Source of the DNA: Capsicum annuum
Lineage: Eukaryota > Streptophyta > Magnoliopsida > Solanales > Solanaceae
Reading direction: 5' to 3'
Assembly (NCBI RefSeq): GCF_002878395.1
Contig: NC_061118.1
Location: forward strand, 4,019,651 to 4,083,650
Length of the DNA stretch: 64,000 nt
The notes below the pieces were generated by a model. That model searched no databases. It saw only the letters and a list, made by a program, of their open reading frames with translations, and was not told where the DNA came from. The position numbers and the translations under genes are program-made. Below are positions 46,389 through 58,193 of the stretch, piece after piece (position 1 is the stretch's first letter; each line of letters begins with the position of its first letter).

Positions 46389-47539
46389 TGTAATACCCCG
46401 TACTTTTTCCTAACTTAATTTCCCTCCTAAAATGTAAAGGGTTAACTTTAAAAAATGAATGAACTTTTTTACATTTAGAATTTATAAGATTTAGACCCTT
46501 TATTATGTGGGAAATTGAATAAACTTTCCATCGATACCAATTTTACCCAAATCCGATACTCGGTTGAGGAGTTATGGCATTTTTAGTAATACAATGTGTC
46601 ACCTGGGCAATCACCGCATCGCGGTGAAGGTTAAAACCTCATTTTTCAAATTTCAGTGGACCTTTATGATAAAATTATATCATGGAGAGGTCTAATTTCC
46701 CAACTGTCAATTTTTGATGGCTCACCGTGATGATGGTGCATCACGGTGATGGCCAAAATGACATTTCTATAGCGTAACGCAATGGCTCCACATTGCGGAA
46801 TGTTTCCAGATCCCAATTGTCCCTTATCCAGTAAGTCACCGTGATAGTAGCACGTCGCGGTGGCATGGTAAATCGAGAAAATCTTACTTTTCCAGTTTTG
46901 ATTAAAAGTTTAAAGGGGGTATTTTGGACAATTCCCAAGCCCCCAATCCGTTCAAAACATAAGATTAAGCATATTCCAAGCACTTTATGCTTATTTTCAT
47001 CTTTTTTCTCTTAAAGCAAAACCCTAGAGCCCCAAATCTTCTTCTCCAAGAAATCAAGATCATCCATTGTTTCTTCAAGAAAGCTCTAAATTGAGGATTC
47101 TCAAGACAAGATAATCAAGAACTCAAATAGGAGTCAATAATTCAAGTTTCTTAATCTAATCATCAATCAAGTTATACGGGGTTTATGAACAAGGATCGTC
47201 TTCCATCCTTGTGCCCAAAAATAAGTTTTTAATTAAAAATTCATATGATTTTGAATGATTATACATGAGTTTTGAATTAGGGTTCATACCCAATATTGTT
47301 ATTTGAAAATTATGAGTTTTTGAGAGATTTTGAAGATGAATTGCATGTTTATTCTCATATTCTCATGCCTATTGCAGTAAATTTCAGATTTTGAGATGAA
47401 TTATCATTATTTTAATTATCAAGCATGATTATTATGATGTGTTGACATGAACTTGATCCATGGGTTAGTAAGCCCAAGTTTATATGTTGATGTTTCAAGA
47501 AAGATGATGCTTTAAACATCCTATGATCAGATTATTTAC
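46389..47539 (+). repeat. Old LTR, 5' portion, split by element 5
   Basis: It begins TGTAATACCCCGTACTTTTT, the same type of start as the element 4 LTR. A cluster of hairpin-like caccgcgatg/catcgcggtg motifs lies at about 46605-46870, and a leader-like stretch with aaaccctag at about 47022. At about 47540 it changes abruptly into element 5 LTR in the opposite orientation. The probable continuation is 55674-56946, making a ~2.4-kb LTR with no internal domain, i.e. a solo LTR or a remnant. Flanks agtac/agaat do not make a convincing target duplication. Confidence 0.7.
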
Positions 47540-50500
47540 TGATTTTCTAAACCAAAATGCTACACGATGCTCATGACCCCGAATGACCACCAGCTAACCA
47601 ATGACTGATATCTGTACTTGTAAACTGCATAATATCTCATAAAATATGTGGAAACATAAACTATAAGTCCATAAGGTTCAATACTGATACATATCTGAAA
47701 AACATGGTATAACAATGCCAAAAAAATATAAATACTGAAGTTTGAACATTTAATCTGATATCTAGTCTGAAAGACTCTAACTGAACTAAATAAGGAGTTG
47801 AAGGAACGTGTCTCCAACTAGCTCCATGAACTAAAAAACTAATCTGAAATACTATAATAAAGTAATAATAATATTGTCCTCAATTGAAAAGGAGCACTGA
47901 CTGCTGAAATCTGCAATGCTACTGCTTCTCTGAAACTCGTGCCTCTGTACCTATGGTGTCAAATAAAACACCATAGCGTGAATGCGTCAGTACAACTGAA
48001 TGTACTGAGTATACGAGTGAGATAGGCTAAATGCAAAGTGTTTTATATGCATGAACAATGCTAACTGATATGAACGTGAGAATACATACATACATACATA
48101 GATACTTAACTGAAACTAAACTTGTGGTGATACTGACTATTGAGTCTGAATACTGACAACATGAGTTTACTGATGCTGAGATACTAAATGACTGAGTTTA
48201 CTGATATTGATATGTAATTCACTAATAAGGGAGGAACTGATACTGTATTACTGAATACTGGGAGATGGATAGTATATTACTGATAAAGGAATGATTGTTT
48301 TTGATAGTTCTAATTATGAAGAACTGATTTGATTGGCCATATATAACAGTCCTGAAATTGAGCTCGTGATAACATGACTACTGAGTATGAATACTGATGA
48401 CAAATATTTACTGATAACATATCATGAATGATAACTAAATTCTGATAGCTAATATATCTGATAACATGAGTTCTGATAACTGATAGCATTAATGACTATA
48501 TCTAAAAGTCCTAAATTTGATGGAACTAGCTGAGTTCCTTACTGTATCTGAGTTGATTGTATCTGACAGTCCTGATATCCTGAAGAACTATCTGAGTTCT
48601 TTTACTGAGACTGATACTGAAACTGTGGGAAGTAGTTATCTAACCGACATGCCCCAAATATGATATAATAGCTAAGCTGGGGTCCAATCTCTGCCCTAAT
48701 TGGAAGGGTGTCAATACCGCGCCACTGGTAAGGACAAGCTGTGAGTGACCCTCATCTGGCAGGTACTCTAATGAGAATGGTGGGAACCCTCATCTGACAG
48801 GTTAAGCCACCTCATCTACCCTCAACTGATAGGTATTGATGTCTCAACCTATGTTGGCTACATAGTTCTAGAACGCAAGGACTGCTTCTAAGAATCACAC
48901 CCTCTACTGACAAGTGAGTTCCCATCCTTGGGTTCGCTCAGTGCTGAATCCTACTCCCAAATGAATGACATGAACTGATTATACTGAACTGATTTCCTAG
49001 TTCATACTAGAATTAACAAAACTGTTACTAATTGTTCTATTTAACTGAACTGAACATGGACTGAGTTTATTGAGTTTCGATGACTAGCCAAACACTACTG
49101 AATTCTGTTAACTGACTAAATGCTACTGAGTTCTGTTAGCTGACTAAAGTCTACTGAACATGGCTTGACTGAGAGTATAGTGAAAATATGACATGGATCT
49201 AGGCACATAACTATATTTTTCAGGTACGAATACCCCCAAGACTCGATGAAAGGAAACTGACATGACTTGACATACAAGAGTACCTGAGCAACATTAACAA
49301 TTCATAATATAGCATCTACGGGGAATTCATAAATCATGTGGTCTTCATAAACTTTTTATATAGCTAGCATCATGGTCAATTCTAATATCATGACAAGCCA
49401 ACAACATATTCATAGCATGTTAATAGCATAGAAATCATTTTGATCAAGTAGACATGGCATAACTTAAGAGACATGGCAAAATCTTGGAACATGAAGGCTA
49501 GGTACTTGATCATCATTTATTCGTTGAGGCACATTATCAAACAAATGGTAGGCATAGCTTTAGCATGAGAGTCAACTTAAGCACATGGATATGGCATGGA
49601 ATCATCATTTAGATCACAAATAGGTCAAAGTGCTCAATTCTTTTTCACTTAGGCATTTTAACAAACACCTTGCATGCAATATTTAGGGCATAGCCCTAAT
49701 GATCAATTTTATACACCATAACACCATAATTCAACTCAATTCCACCAATTAAATCCACAAAATATCATGGTATCATGAACAACATGTAAAGATTCGAACT
49801 TTATTCACACAACATAGAATTCACGTGAAATCATAAAACATGGAGTAAGGACTTGTTAATTGAGCACTCTTAAATCATGAAAACTTGATTATGCCTATTC
49901 TAGGCATTTCATCGAACACCTTGCATGCACACTTTTTGGCATAGGTGTTTTTAATAATTTAGTCATCTTAAACCATCCAATTTCATGGGTTTTAACTACA
50001 AGCACACATACTTCATGAGAATCACCCTAAATTAACATCTTGAAGAATAAACAACAACCATCAACATGTACATGACCATATCTCAACAAGACAATCACAA
50101 TATAGTATTTAAATCATGGTTCTTGGACTCCCATGGATGAAAGGAATCCATGGATGAACACTACGCATACCTTAGGTGAAAGATTCTTGAAGAAATTCTT
50201 AGACATGTTCTTGATTCCTTGACTAGGGTTCTTGTTCCTTTGAGAGAAAATAAATTGGCTATTGAGTTTGAAAAACTTGAATATCATATATTCTTGAAGA
50301 AGGATTTGATTCTTGTTAAAGGTTATGAACTTGACAGAAACCCTTCTTTTGATGTTGAAGATAAATAAGGAGTTATGTTCTTCAATTGATGGGATTTGGG
50401 TCTTCAAATTAAAACCCTAGCTTGAGTTCTTGAGAGGATTTTGAGAAGAGGAGTATATTTTGATGCAAATAAGCCTTAATCCCGTGTTTGGGGTATATAT

Positions 50501-51053
50501 AGGGGTGGAAGATGACCAAAATACCCCCAAGGAACAATTAAGGTCAAATCTGTCCCTAATTGACTGTCTAATAGGCTAAAGTAAATTGATCATAACTTTT
50601 TATTTAGATGTCCAAATGGGATGAAACTAATTTAATTGGAAAGAAGACTCAAAGATCTTTATTTTGATATATATAAGCTCTCACATTTCATTATATATTA
50701 GGAGTTATGATAGTTTTAAGTTGACCCTGAAATGCTAAAACAACTGGGTACAAAGGCTATAAGAGGGCTCCGCGGCTCAAACACCTTTAACTATTGGTTT
50801 GGGCAACCAAACATGCCATTAAACTACTATAAAAATTCCGAAACTCACACGGGATGTACTAAGAGTTTGACCAATCGTAACGCAACTTGAAAATCAAAAA
50901 ACGAAGGTCGAAAAGATTGCCAAATAAATCCCCAAAGTTTGGAAGTATAAAAATGAGACTAAGTCTTGAGAACTTAGCAAAATATTCTAAGTGTTAGAGC
51001 TTGTAAAGCTTAATGAGCTGAATTTTAGACTTAGGATTTTACGGGGTCTTACA
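47540..51053 (-). repeat. Element 5 left LTR (3' LTR), 3.5 kb
   Basis: It aligns with 53999-55673 at its two ends (47540-47735 and 49588-51053). The extra middle (about 47738-49587) is homologous to the element 4 LTR interior in reverse (e.g. ggtccaatctctgccctaat and gtcaataccgcgccactggt near 48680-48730). This shows that the long form is ancestral and that the right LTR is the deleted one. Confidence 0.85.
50494..50501 (-). promoter_or_regulatory. Putative TATA box of the element 5 left LTR
   Basis: On the minus strand CCCCTATATATACCCC lies in both LTRs at the same place (50494-50501 and 55113-55120). It precedes a stretch rich in caag/ctct and aaccctagc typical of LTR leader sequence, and fits a core promoter. 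Confidence 0.6.
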
Positions 51054-53981
51054 ATATCTCTCCCTTGGGAACATTCATCCTCGAATGCAACTGACTGAGA
51101 GGGGAAAAGAACAACTGAGCATGAACTGAACATGAATAAATGGAACATGACTTCATGATTGACGTGACTAATAAACTGAATATATAATACTAAACATGCA
51201 TATCTGATGCATGTATAACTGATTTATGAATGTAGGACTTAGTGTTCTGGTGAGCTAAGTTTCTCAAGTTGGAATGCATATCTGATGCTTAACTGATAAG
51301 GTGGATCCATGCATATCTGATGCATGATTATATGACTGACATGATACATGAATGTATGACTGAAAGTATTGATGAGCTGATCATGCATATCTGATGTGTG
51401 AATTTATGACTAAACTTACTCATGAACATGCAATAGTAAAGGTACCAAGTTTGAACTGAAAACTGAACATGGAACTGAATACCAAGTTTGGTACTAAAAT
51501 ATGAACATGAGAATGAGTAAGTTTAAGGAAAACTATTACCTTGAACTGAAAATACCGATAAGTTTGAGATTAATTACTCCATATGCATGATCGGAAATAT
51601 GAGAACATAACTGAGTCTGGGACGTGGTAGATAAACTGAATATCATGATCTGAACTGAATCTTGAAAACATGGAATACGACTGAAGTTATAGTTTGAGGG
51701 TTAACTTATAAGTACCCTTTCTCCAAACTGGATTCATCAAAATAAAATAGAGCAGTATGTTTATGTCATGAACGTTTGGGGGTATGATGTATCTGCCCCT
51801 TAGGACACTATGTCCCTCAAAGAATACTAACTTGGATGAGCTATTGAGGGGAATTAAGGGGATGCGCAAGACACCTAAGTCATGGATGAATAGCTAGGAT
51901 CTAAAACTGAGACATGATATATCAACTGAGCTGAACATGAGTGCATAAATATACTAACTTATCTGATTAACTGAATAACTGATAGCTGAATACTAGATCT
52001 AAAAAGTTAAACTGTACTTAGTCTGAATAGCTGGGCTGAGATTTTTGAGTTTTATGCATAAGAGATAAGGACTAACTAAGTAGAATGAGATATCTGAGCA
52101 TGGATTCATGAAGTCTGTATTATTTATGAATGCGAGACCAAGCGTACGACATGGCTCTGAGGTATTCTATAAATTGGGGTACTGAAACACTGATAACTGA
52201 GTACTGACAACCTGAATGCTATGGTCAAGCATGTCTGGAACTGAACTGAGTTTCAAATCTGGTTACTGAACTAAAAATGACATTATAACTAAGACTATAG
52301 CTAGTACAGAAGTACTGAATTCTGAGGCTAAGTAACTGGTAACTGAAGCCATGGTTCTGTAGAACTGTCTGAGTCCTTTACTGAATATTGATTTTTGAAC
52401 TATCACTGTAACTGAGTTTTAGATTGATACAGAAGTACTGGATTCAAGGATTGAACACTGATCACTGAGTGCTAGATACTGAAACTATAATTGAGTTGGC
52501 AACTGAGTTTTTGATGGCTACATGCTGGGGATTGACATAAGTTAAGGATCTAAATGTACACTTACACTTTGTACTTTTCCAACTTCTAAATACAAATCCT
52601 TTCTAGACGTTTACTTGCACATTTATCATGACATTCAAGTCTATCTTCACAACTACACCCTTATCCAAAGTAAGCATGCAACAATCTTCTCTTATCTAAA
52701 AAACTGCTCATCACTATACTGTTCCATAAGGAGAGCTAACTGGAGGAGTAAATCAGGAGGACCTAAAACATGAATAGATACAAGCTAAACTTGACACATA
52801 ACTAAAACTTAAGGAATAAAATATCAATAGTTTGGAATTACCAATAAGGTCTGAACTGAGGATATACATGATGTAGTCTAAATATATCTGATCTGTAGGG
52901 GCATAGCATGAGTCATGGAAGCTAAGTATACTAGAAAGCATGATATACGTACATAAGTCATGAGCTGCATGACCTGAGTCTAGAGTTTCTGTACTCGTGA
53001 GACATGATACATAACACTGAGGGAGCTGGAACTGAACCCCTTATACTGGGAACTAAAGCTGCACATGATCCCATGGAAAGTGCGTGAAAGTAGATTGTGC
53101 TTATGGAACATGATTTTACTACGGAGTAAAAAGGACTCCTTATGTTGGAAATTGAATTCATACATGATTATGGAAAAAGAGATACATGAGCATGGTTCAT
53201 GACCATAGAGTTGGTATGCACTACCTGAGTTGGTTTCATGATAGCTGAAGTGAAAAACTCCACACTGAAATGAGAATGGGTCTGGAATTGTCTTTCGTTA
53301 CTGTTTTCTATACATACTGGGTCTACTACTGAAATCTGAGGGCCTGGATTAGGTACTTGATCTACCATCACATACCTATATTCTGTTCAACACCTGCCTG
53401 TCTTAGTAAACACATCATCTGATTCTTTTTCCTCATATAATGCTAATATCACATTCACGCCTTCAAGCTTAATTTCAAGTCAATAAGCTTAAATTTTTAT
53501 CTCGTACTGTTCAAGCCTACTGATCTAATCCCCATGAATACATAATCTGATCAAATAGAATAATACTATCCCAATTCCACTACTACTAAACTTCTGGGTT
53601 CAAGAAAATTTCTCATGATCATGAATAAAATTTGTACGACCTTGGAACAATAATAAACTGATGGGATATTTTTTGAGTCTGTGGCTAATCCCATAACTGA
53701 TTGTAGGGACTGTCTGAGAAAGCCCTATCTTTAGGACTTTGAACTTCACTATTTCTGTTACCTTGAAAGTAAGGTAAAGTGAACATGAGGGGTTCATGAT
53801 ATGAATCTACATGGTTTCCTTAGAGAAACTTGCTATAGCACGATCTTGAGACATGAAAGAAGGAAAACTATTCCTAAAACATCTCATAGCCTCCTGCACA
53901 TAAGTGTGGCGCACAACACGCCCATGTACAAGACTCTACTTGATGTAGCTTTCAGACTTCCTAGGACACTATTGAACCTTA
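51054..53981 (-). other. Element 5 internal region without gag-pol
   Basis: Minus-strand frames reach at most 67 codons and show none of the motifs seen so clearly in elements 1-4 (YYDAS, FIDD, CCHC, HHCC, chromodomain). The first part after the primer site on the minus strand (53876-53972) is the conserved leader block. The part next to the 3' LTR has many short repeats of gcatatctgatgcatg/actgaacatg type (51170-51480). Content in between is not recognised. Confidence 0.7.
53876..53972 (-). promoter_or_regulatory. Conserved leader block of element 5
   Basis: On the minus strand GGAAGTCTGAAAGCTACATC, AAGTAGAGTCTTGTACATGG, GCGTGTTGTGCGCCACACTT, ATGTGCAGGAGGCTATGAGA, matching element 4 at 37311-37405 in order and spacing. 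It is the longest clear similarity between the two interiors, as expected of a cis signal retained by a non-autonomous partner. Confidence 0.65.
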
Positions 53982-53994
53982 GGCTCTGATACCA
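53982..53994 (-). promoter_or_regulatory. Element 5 primer-binding site (initiator Met-tRNA)
   Basis: On the minus strand TGGTATCAGAGCC follows the 5' LTR end (GAGCGTTACA) after a four-base spacer AACT, the same spacer as in element 4. Confidence 0.93.
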
Positions 53995-53998
53995 AGTT

Positions 53999-55673
53999 TG
54001 TAACGCTCCGATTTTCTGAACCGAAATACTACACGGTGCTCATAACCCTGAAGGACCACCAGCTAACCCATGACTGATATCTGTACTTACAAACTGCATA
54101 ATATCTCATAAAATATGCGGAAACATAAACCATAAGGCCATAAGGTTCAATACTGATACATATCTTAAAACATAGTATAACAATACCAAAAAGAAACATA
54201 AATGCTAGATATGGCATGGAATCATCATTTAGATCACAAATAGGTCAACGTGCTCAATTCTTCTTCACTTAGGCATTTTAACGAACACCTTGCATGCACT
54301 ATTTAGGGCATAGGTCTAATGATCAATTTTATACACCATAACACCATAATTCAAGTCAATTCCACCAATTGAATCCACAAAATATCATGGTATCATGAAC
54401 AACATGTAAAGATTCAAACTTTACTCACACAATATGGAATTCACGTGAAATCATAAAACATGGAGTAAGGACTTGTTAATTGAGCACTCTTAAATCATGA
54501 AAACATGAGTATGCCTATTCTAGGCATTTCATCGAACACCTTACATGCACACTTTATGGCATAGGTGTTCTTAATAATTTAGTCATCTTAAACCACCCAA
54601 TTTCATGAGTTTTGACTACAAACACACATACTTCATGAGAACCACCCTAAATTAACATCTTGAAGCATAAACAATAACCACCAACATGTGCATGATCATA
54701 GCTCAACAAGACAATCACAATTTAGTATTTAAAGTATGGTTCTTGGACTCCTACGAATGAAAGGAATCCATGGATGAACACTACGCATACCTTAGGTGAA
54801 AGATTCTTGAAGAAATTCTTAGACATGTTCTTGATTCCTTGACTAGGGTTCTTATTCCTTTGAGAGAAAATAAATTGGCTCTTGAGTTTGAAAGCTTGAA
54901 TATCATATATTCTTGAAGAAGGATTTGATTCTTGTTATAGGTTATGATCTTGAGAGAAACCCTTCTTTTGGTGTTGAAGATAAATGAGGAGTTATGTTCT
55001 TAAATTAATGGGATTCGGGTCTTCAAATTGAAACCCTAGCTTGTGTTCTTGAGAGGATTTTGAGAAAAGGACTATATTTTGCTGCAAATAAGCCTTAATC
55101 CCGTGTTTGGGGTATATATAGGGGTGGAAGATGAACAAAATACTCCTAAGGAACAATTAAGGTTAAATCTGTCCCTAATTGGCTGTCTGATAGGTTGAAG
55201 TAAATTGATCATAACTTTTTTATTTAGATGTCCAAATGGGATGAAACTAATTTCATTGGAAAGAAGACTCAAAGATATTTCCATTGATATATAGAAGCTC
55301 TCACAGTTTATTATATATTGGTAGTTATTGTCATTTGAAGTTGATCCTGAAATGTTGAAAAAAACTGCGTACAAAGGCTATAAGAGGGCTCCGCGGCTCA
55401 AACGCCTTTAGTTACTGGTTCGGGCAACCAAACATGCCCTTACACTACTATAAAAATTCTGAAACTCACCCGAAATGTATAAGAGTTTGACCGATTGTAA
55501 CGCAACTTGAAAATCAAAAAACGGAGGTGAGAAAGGTCACCAAATAAATCCCCAAAGTTTGGAAGTATAAAAATAAGACTAAGTCTTGAGAACTTAGCAA
55601 AATATTCTAAGTGTTAGAGCTTGTAAAGCTTAATGAGCCGAATTTTAGAATTAGGATTTTATGGGGTCTTACA
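53999..55673 (-). repeat. Element 5 right LTR (5' LTR), internally deleted
   Basis: 1,675 bp. On the plus strand it starts tgtaacgctccg and ends ggggtcttaca. At about 54207 it jumps from the left-LTR position 47738 to 49588, a loss of ~1.85 kb. The putative TATA box is retained (55113-55120, minus strand). Confidence 0.88.
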
Positions 55674-56946
55674 GTTTTGGAATCCACTTTACAGAATTTA
55701 ATATAGATTACAGAATTTAGAATAACTTTATTTATAGATTTAATTAGATAGACACATAATTAGTTTCAGAATAAACCCTTGTGCTAGTTTTAAATTGGAT
55801 TTCCAACAAAATGAGCCTAAAAATTTAAAGGGAGTAGTATTTAGCACTGAGCGGAAAGTGTGGGATTAGCGTGCCCTATCTTTCACAGAACTACGTAGCC
55901 AACGTAGGTACATATTATGAGATTATTCCCATTCCAATATGGGTGATAGTTACAGATGTGATCACTTAGCTTAGGTTATACTTCTTGGCAAGAGTATGAC
56001 ACCTCTCCCCATTGTGAGGTTTTTTCCTTAGGGGAACGAGACGTTGAACTCCATGTTAGCTCATATGGTTTACGTCGATTAAGAGAACCTCCCATCTAGT
56101 TAAAGTAAATGATTAACAAAAAAGTTTTTAGAAAACTAAGTGTAAAGGCTCACAATATTATTCAGATTATGCTTTGCAGAAAGATATTAGTTACATATTT
56201 CAGCTTTCAGATTTCAAACATAGAAGTAAGTCTTTTCTACACTTAGACAGTATGATTTAAAGACAGAGTATTAGCATAGCTTTCAGAACTAAATGTTATG
56301 ACTCAGTAGATTTACAAAGTATGATTTGTTATTCATGATTACCAATTTCAGCCTTTCTTTAGATATTCCAACTTATGTGAGTCATTTATATTTAGCATGC
56401 ATTATTTTACAAATTATGATTATGAGATGATGTTTTAATTATGAATTTCACCTCTATATACTCTGTACATCCTCAAAGTACTGATCCACATATATGTCTA
56501 TATGCTATATTGTCTCATAATGTAGGTTCAGGTGTTCAACATCAGCAGCATGAGTAGTTCGAGCATCTCCATCTACATCCGATAGTTGGTGAGTCCTCAT
56601 AGTTTGGGGACTTAGATATTCAAATTTTTAGCTTAGATGATTCAATATTTTTTCAGATAGTTCGATTCAGCTGGGGGTTTGTCCTAGTGGCTCTCTAGTT
56701 ATTAGTAGTAGAGGCTTGTCAGACTGCTAGATTTGATTCAGACTTGCAATATTTGATTTTCAGAGATTATATATAGATTATTTTCAATTATTTCAGATAT
56801 ATTTTCGTATTTATCATGACTTCTATGTCTATATTTCCTATCATTATGAGATTTAGACTTGGTAACAGGCAAACAGGGTTAGCTTAAGGCTACTCGTAGT
56901 CTTGAGCATCATGTAACGCCTCGGGACCAGGTTTTGGGATGTTACA
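55674..56946 (+). repeat. Old LTR, 3' portion, continuation of 46389-47539
   Basis: It carries plus-orientation LTR text like that in the element 4 LTR (gggagtagtatttagcactg, actacgtagccaacgtaggt, ggtttgtcctagtggctctc) and ends ggatgttaca, a typical LTR end of this group. No primer site follows. It lies directly against element 5. Confidence 0.7.
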
Positions 56947-57300
56947 AGAATCCTTGCTCTCGTGGTGCCCAACTCTCACTGGAGTTAATAAATCAGCCTT
57001 TCATGTTTTTGTATGGTGTCAAGCAGAATCCCCATGTACCAAAACGGATCAGTCATATCTAAAACATGCATGAACAAATAACGTAAAACAATAAGCCATA
57101 TATACTACCAACTAGTAGCTTACTAAAAAAATGTCAAACTTAACTAGATAATAGATGTATGTTAACAATTTTCATGTTAGAACAAGAAACATACCTCAAC
57201 GGACGAACAATAAATTTATTTTTGAAAGAGAAGTGGTTGAAGATGTAATGGCATTTTTATGCATGAGATAGAGCTGAGGAGACCTATTTATAAAAGATTG
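56947..57300 (-). pseudogene. 5' part of a minus-strand transcription-unit remnant
   Basis: Minus strand: a TATAAATA box at 57285-57292; about 30 bp further a likely start of transcription; an exon candidate ending at 57195 before a consensus donor GTATGT; a 136-bp AT-rich intron candidate with acceptor TTTTAG at about 57059; then a second exon candidate with a 23-codon frame (MTDPFWYMGILLDTIQKHER, ending at TAA 56985). At 56947 the old LTR interrupts it; the rest lies at 46388 and below. No family was recognised. It may be a small gene, a captured gene fragment or a non-coding RNA. Confidence 0.35.
57285..57292 (-). promoter_or_regulatory. Putative TATA box of the minus-strand remnant
   Basis: TATAAATAGG on the minus strand, a strong plant TATA consensus, at a sensible distance upstream of the exon candidate that ends at 57195. 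Confidence 0.45.
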
Positions 57301-57589
57301 AATGAGTGAGTAGTGTAGTGTGTTGGGTAAAAAATCACGACTATTCACCTCTTTTTTAATAATTATATCTCTTAATTAAATCAAACTTGGTGACTTTTCG
57401 ATTATTTAAATTAAAAAAATAGATTTATATACAAAAAGGTGAAAAGTCATAATTTTTCACCTTTTTAATATTTTGGTTATTTAAATTAAATAGATACAAA
57501 ATTGTGTTTGTCATTTTTTTTCATATTATTTATTTACGAATCATTTTTTTAATTAAATGATCGAAAAGTCATGACCCTTGATTTCTTCC
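57301..57589. other. AT-rich DNA upstream of the remnant
   Basis: It contains repeated variants of aaaggtgaaaagtcataatt and tcacctttttaat on both strands (57345-57480), but no gene. Confidence 0.5.
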
Positions 57590-57825
57590 AACAAATGATC
57601 TATCTGTTGCAACATATGGTTCATCTGTTGCAACAAATGACTCTTTTGTTGCAATATATGACTCGTCTGTTGGAATAATTGATTCATTTTTGCAACATAT
57701 GGTTCATCTGTTGTAATAGATGGCTCATCTATTGCAATAGATGGTTTATCTTTTGGAGTAAATTATTCATCTATTACAACAGATTATTCATTTGTTGCAA
57801 GAGATTGTTCATTAGTTGAGAAAAA
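57590..57825. repeat. CAGATG/CATCTG palindromic minisatellite, right block
   Basis: Runs of atctgttgcaacatatggtt, catctgttgcaacaaatgac and close variants with ~25-bp spacing. Same family as the two left blocks. Confidence 0.88.
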
Positions 57826-57899
57826 TAAATCAGTAGCAAGATTTATTCAAGAAAAATAATAACAAATCATAACTTATCAATACACCACTTTTACCAAGA

Positions 57900-58068
57900 C
57901 TAACAACTTATCAATTTAGTTGTTACTAATAATGGCTTAATTTGAGTGGTTTCAAATTAAATTGGCCAATTATTAATTCATATTTTAATTTAGTTATTAC
58001 TAATAATGACTTAATTTGAATCAATAGATGACTAACATATTGCAACAGATGAATAATCTGTTGGAACT
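57900..58068 (-). repeat. ~165-bp repeat pieces in inverted orientation
   Basis: tagttgttactaataatggc and tagttattactaataatgac, each followed by ttaatttga, are the reverse complements of the left array text. Two partial units are present, followed by more CAGATG copies (58040-58068). Confidence 0.8.
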
Positions 58069-58193
58069 TACTCATATGTTGGATTCACGTTACATGTTTT
58101 GTCTATTGTTGAAAAATCAACAGTAGCAGATACACCCAGATGAGAAACTCAACTAAAAATTTTAATTTTACTTACTAAAATCACCTAAGTAAC
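58069..58193 (-). repeat. Right outer inverted arm (~125 bp)
   Basis: The reverse complement of 33084-33212: ttactcatatgttggattca to aaaatcacctaagtaac. It closes the mirror-symmetric region. Confidence 0.85.

Larger units (their letters stand above)
47540..55673 (-). mobile_element. Element 5: LARD-like non-autonomous LTR retrotransposon
   Basis: Two LTRs on the minus strand (47540-51053 and 53999-55673) flank 2.9 kb. The primer site (53982-53994) matches initiator Met-tRNA exactly over 13 bases, and a purine-rich tract (about 51054-51075, minus) abuts the left LTR. The interior has no recognisable gag, protease, reverse transcriptase or integrase in any frame. LTR sequence and leader are clearly related to element 4. 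It fits a LARD (large non-autonomous derivative) mobilised in trans. The left end lacks the first ~10 bp of the LTR, and no target duplication was found. Confidence 0.82.

Noticed and set aside
46741..46983. 80-codon minus-strand frame
   Set aside because: It lies in the U3/leader of an LTR that reads on the plus strand; no motif.
53982..53994. A tRNA gene (GGCTCTGATACCA)
   Set aside because: It is the complement of the initiator Met-tRNA 3' end located directly beside an LTR, i.e. a primer-binding site; no cloverleaf is present. The same holds for 12758-12769, 16880 and 37278.
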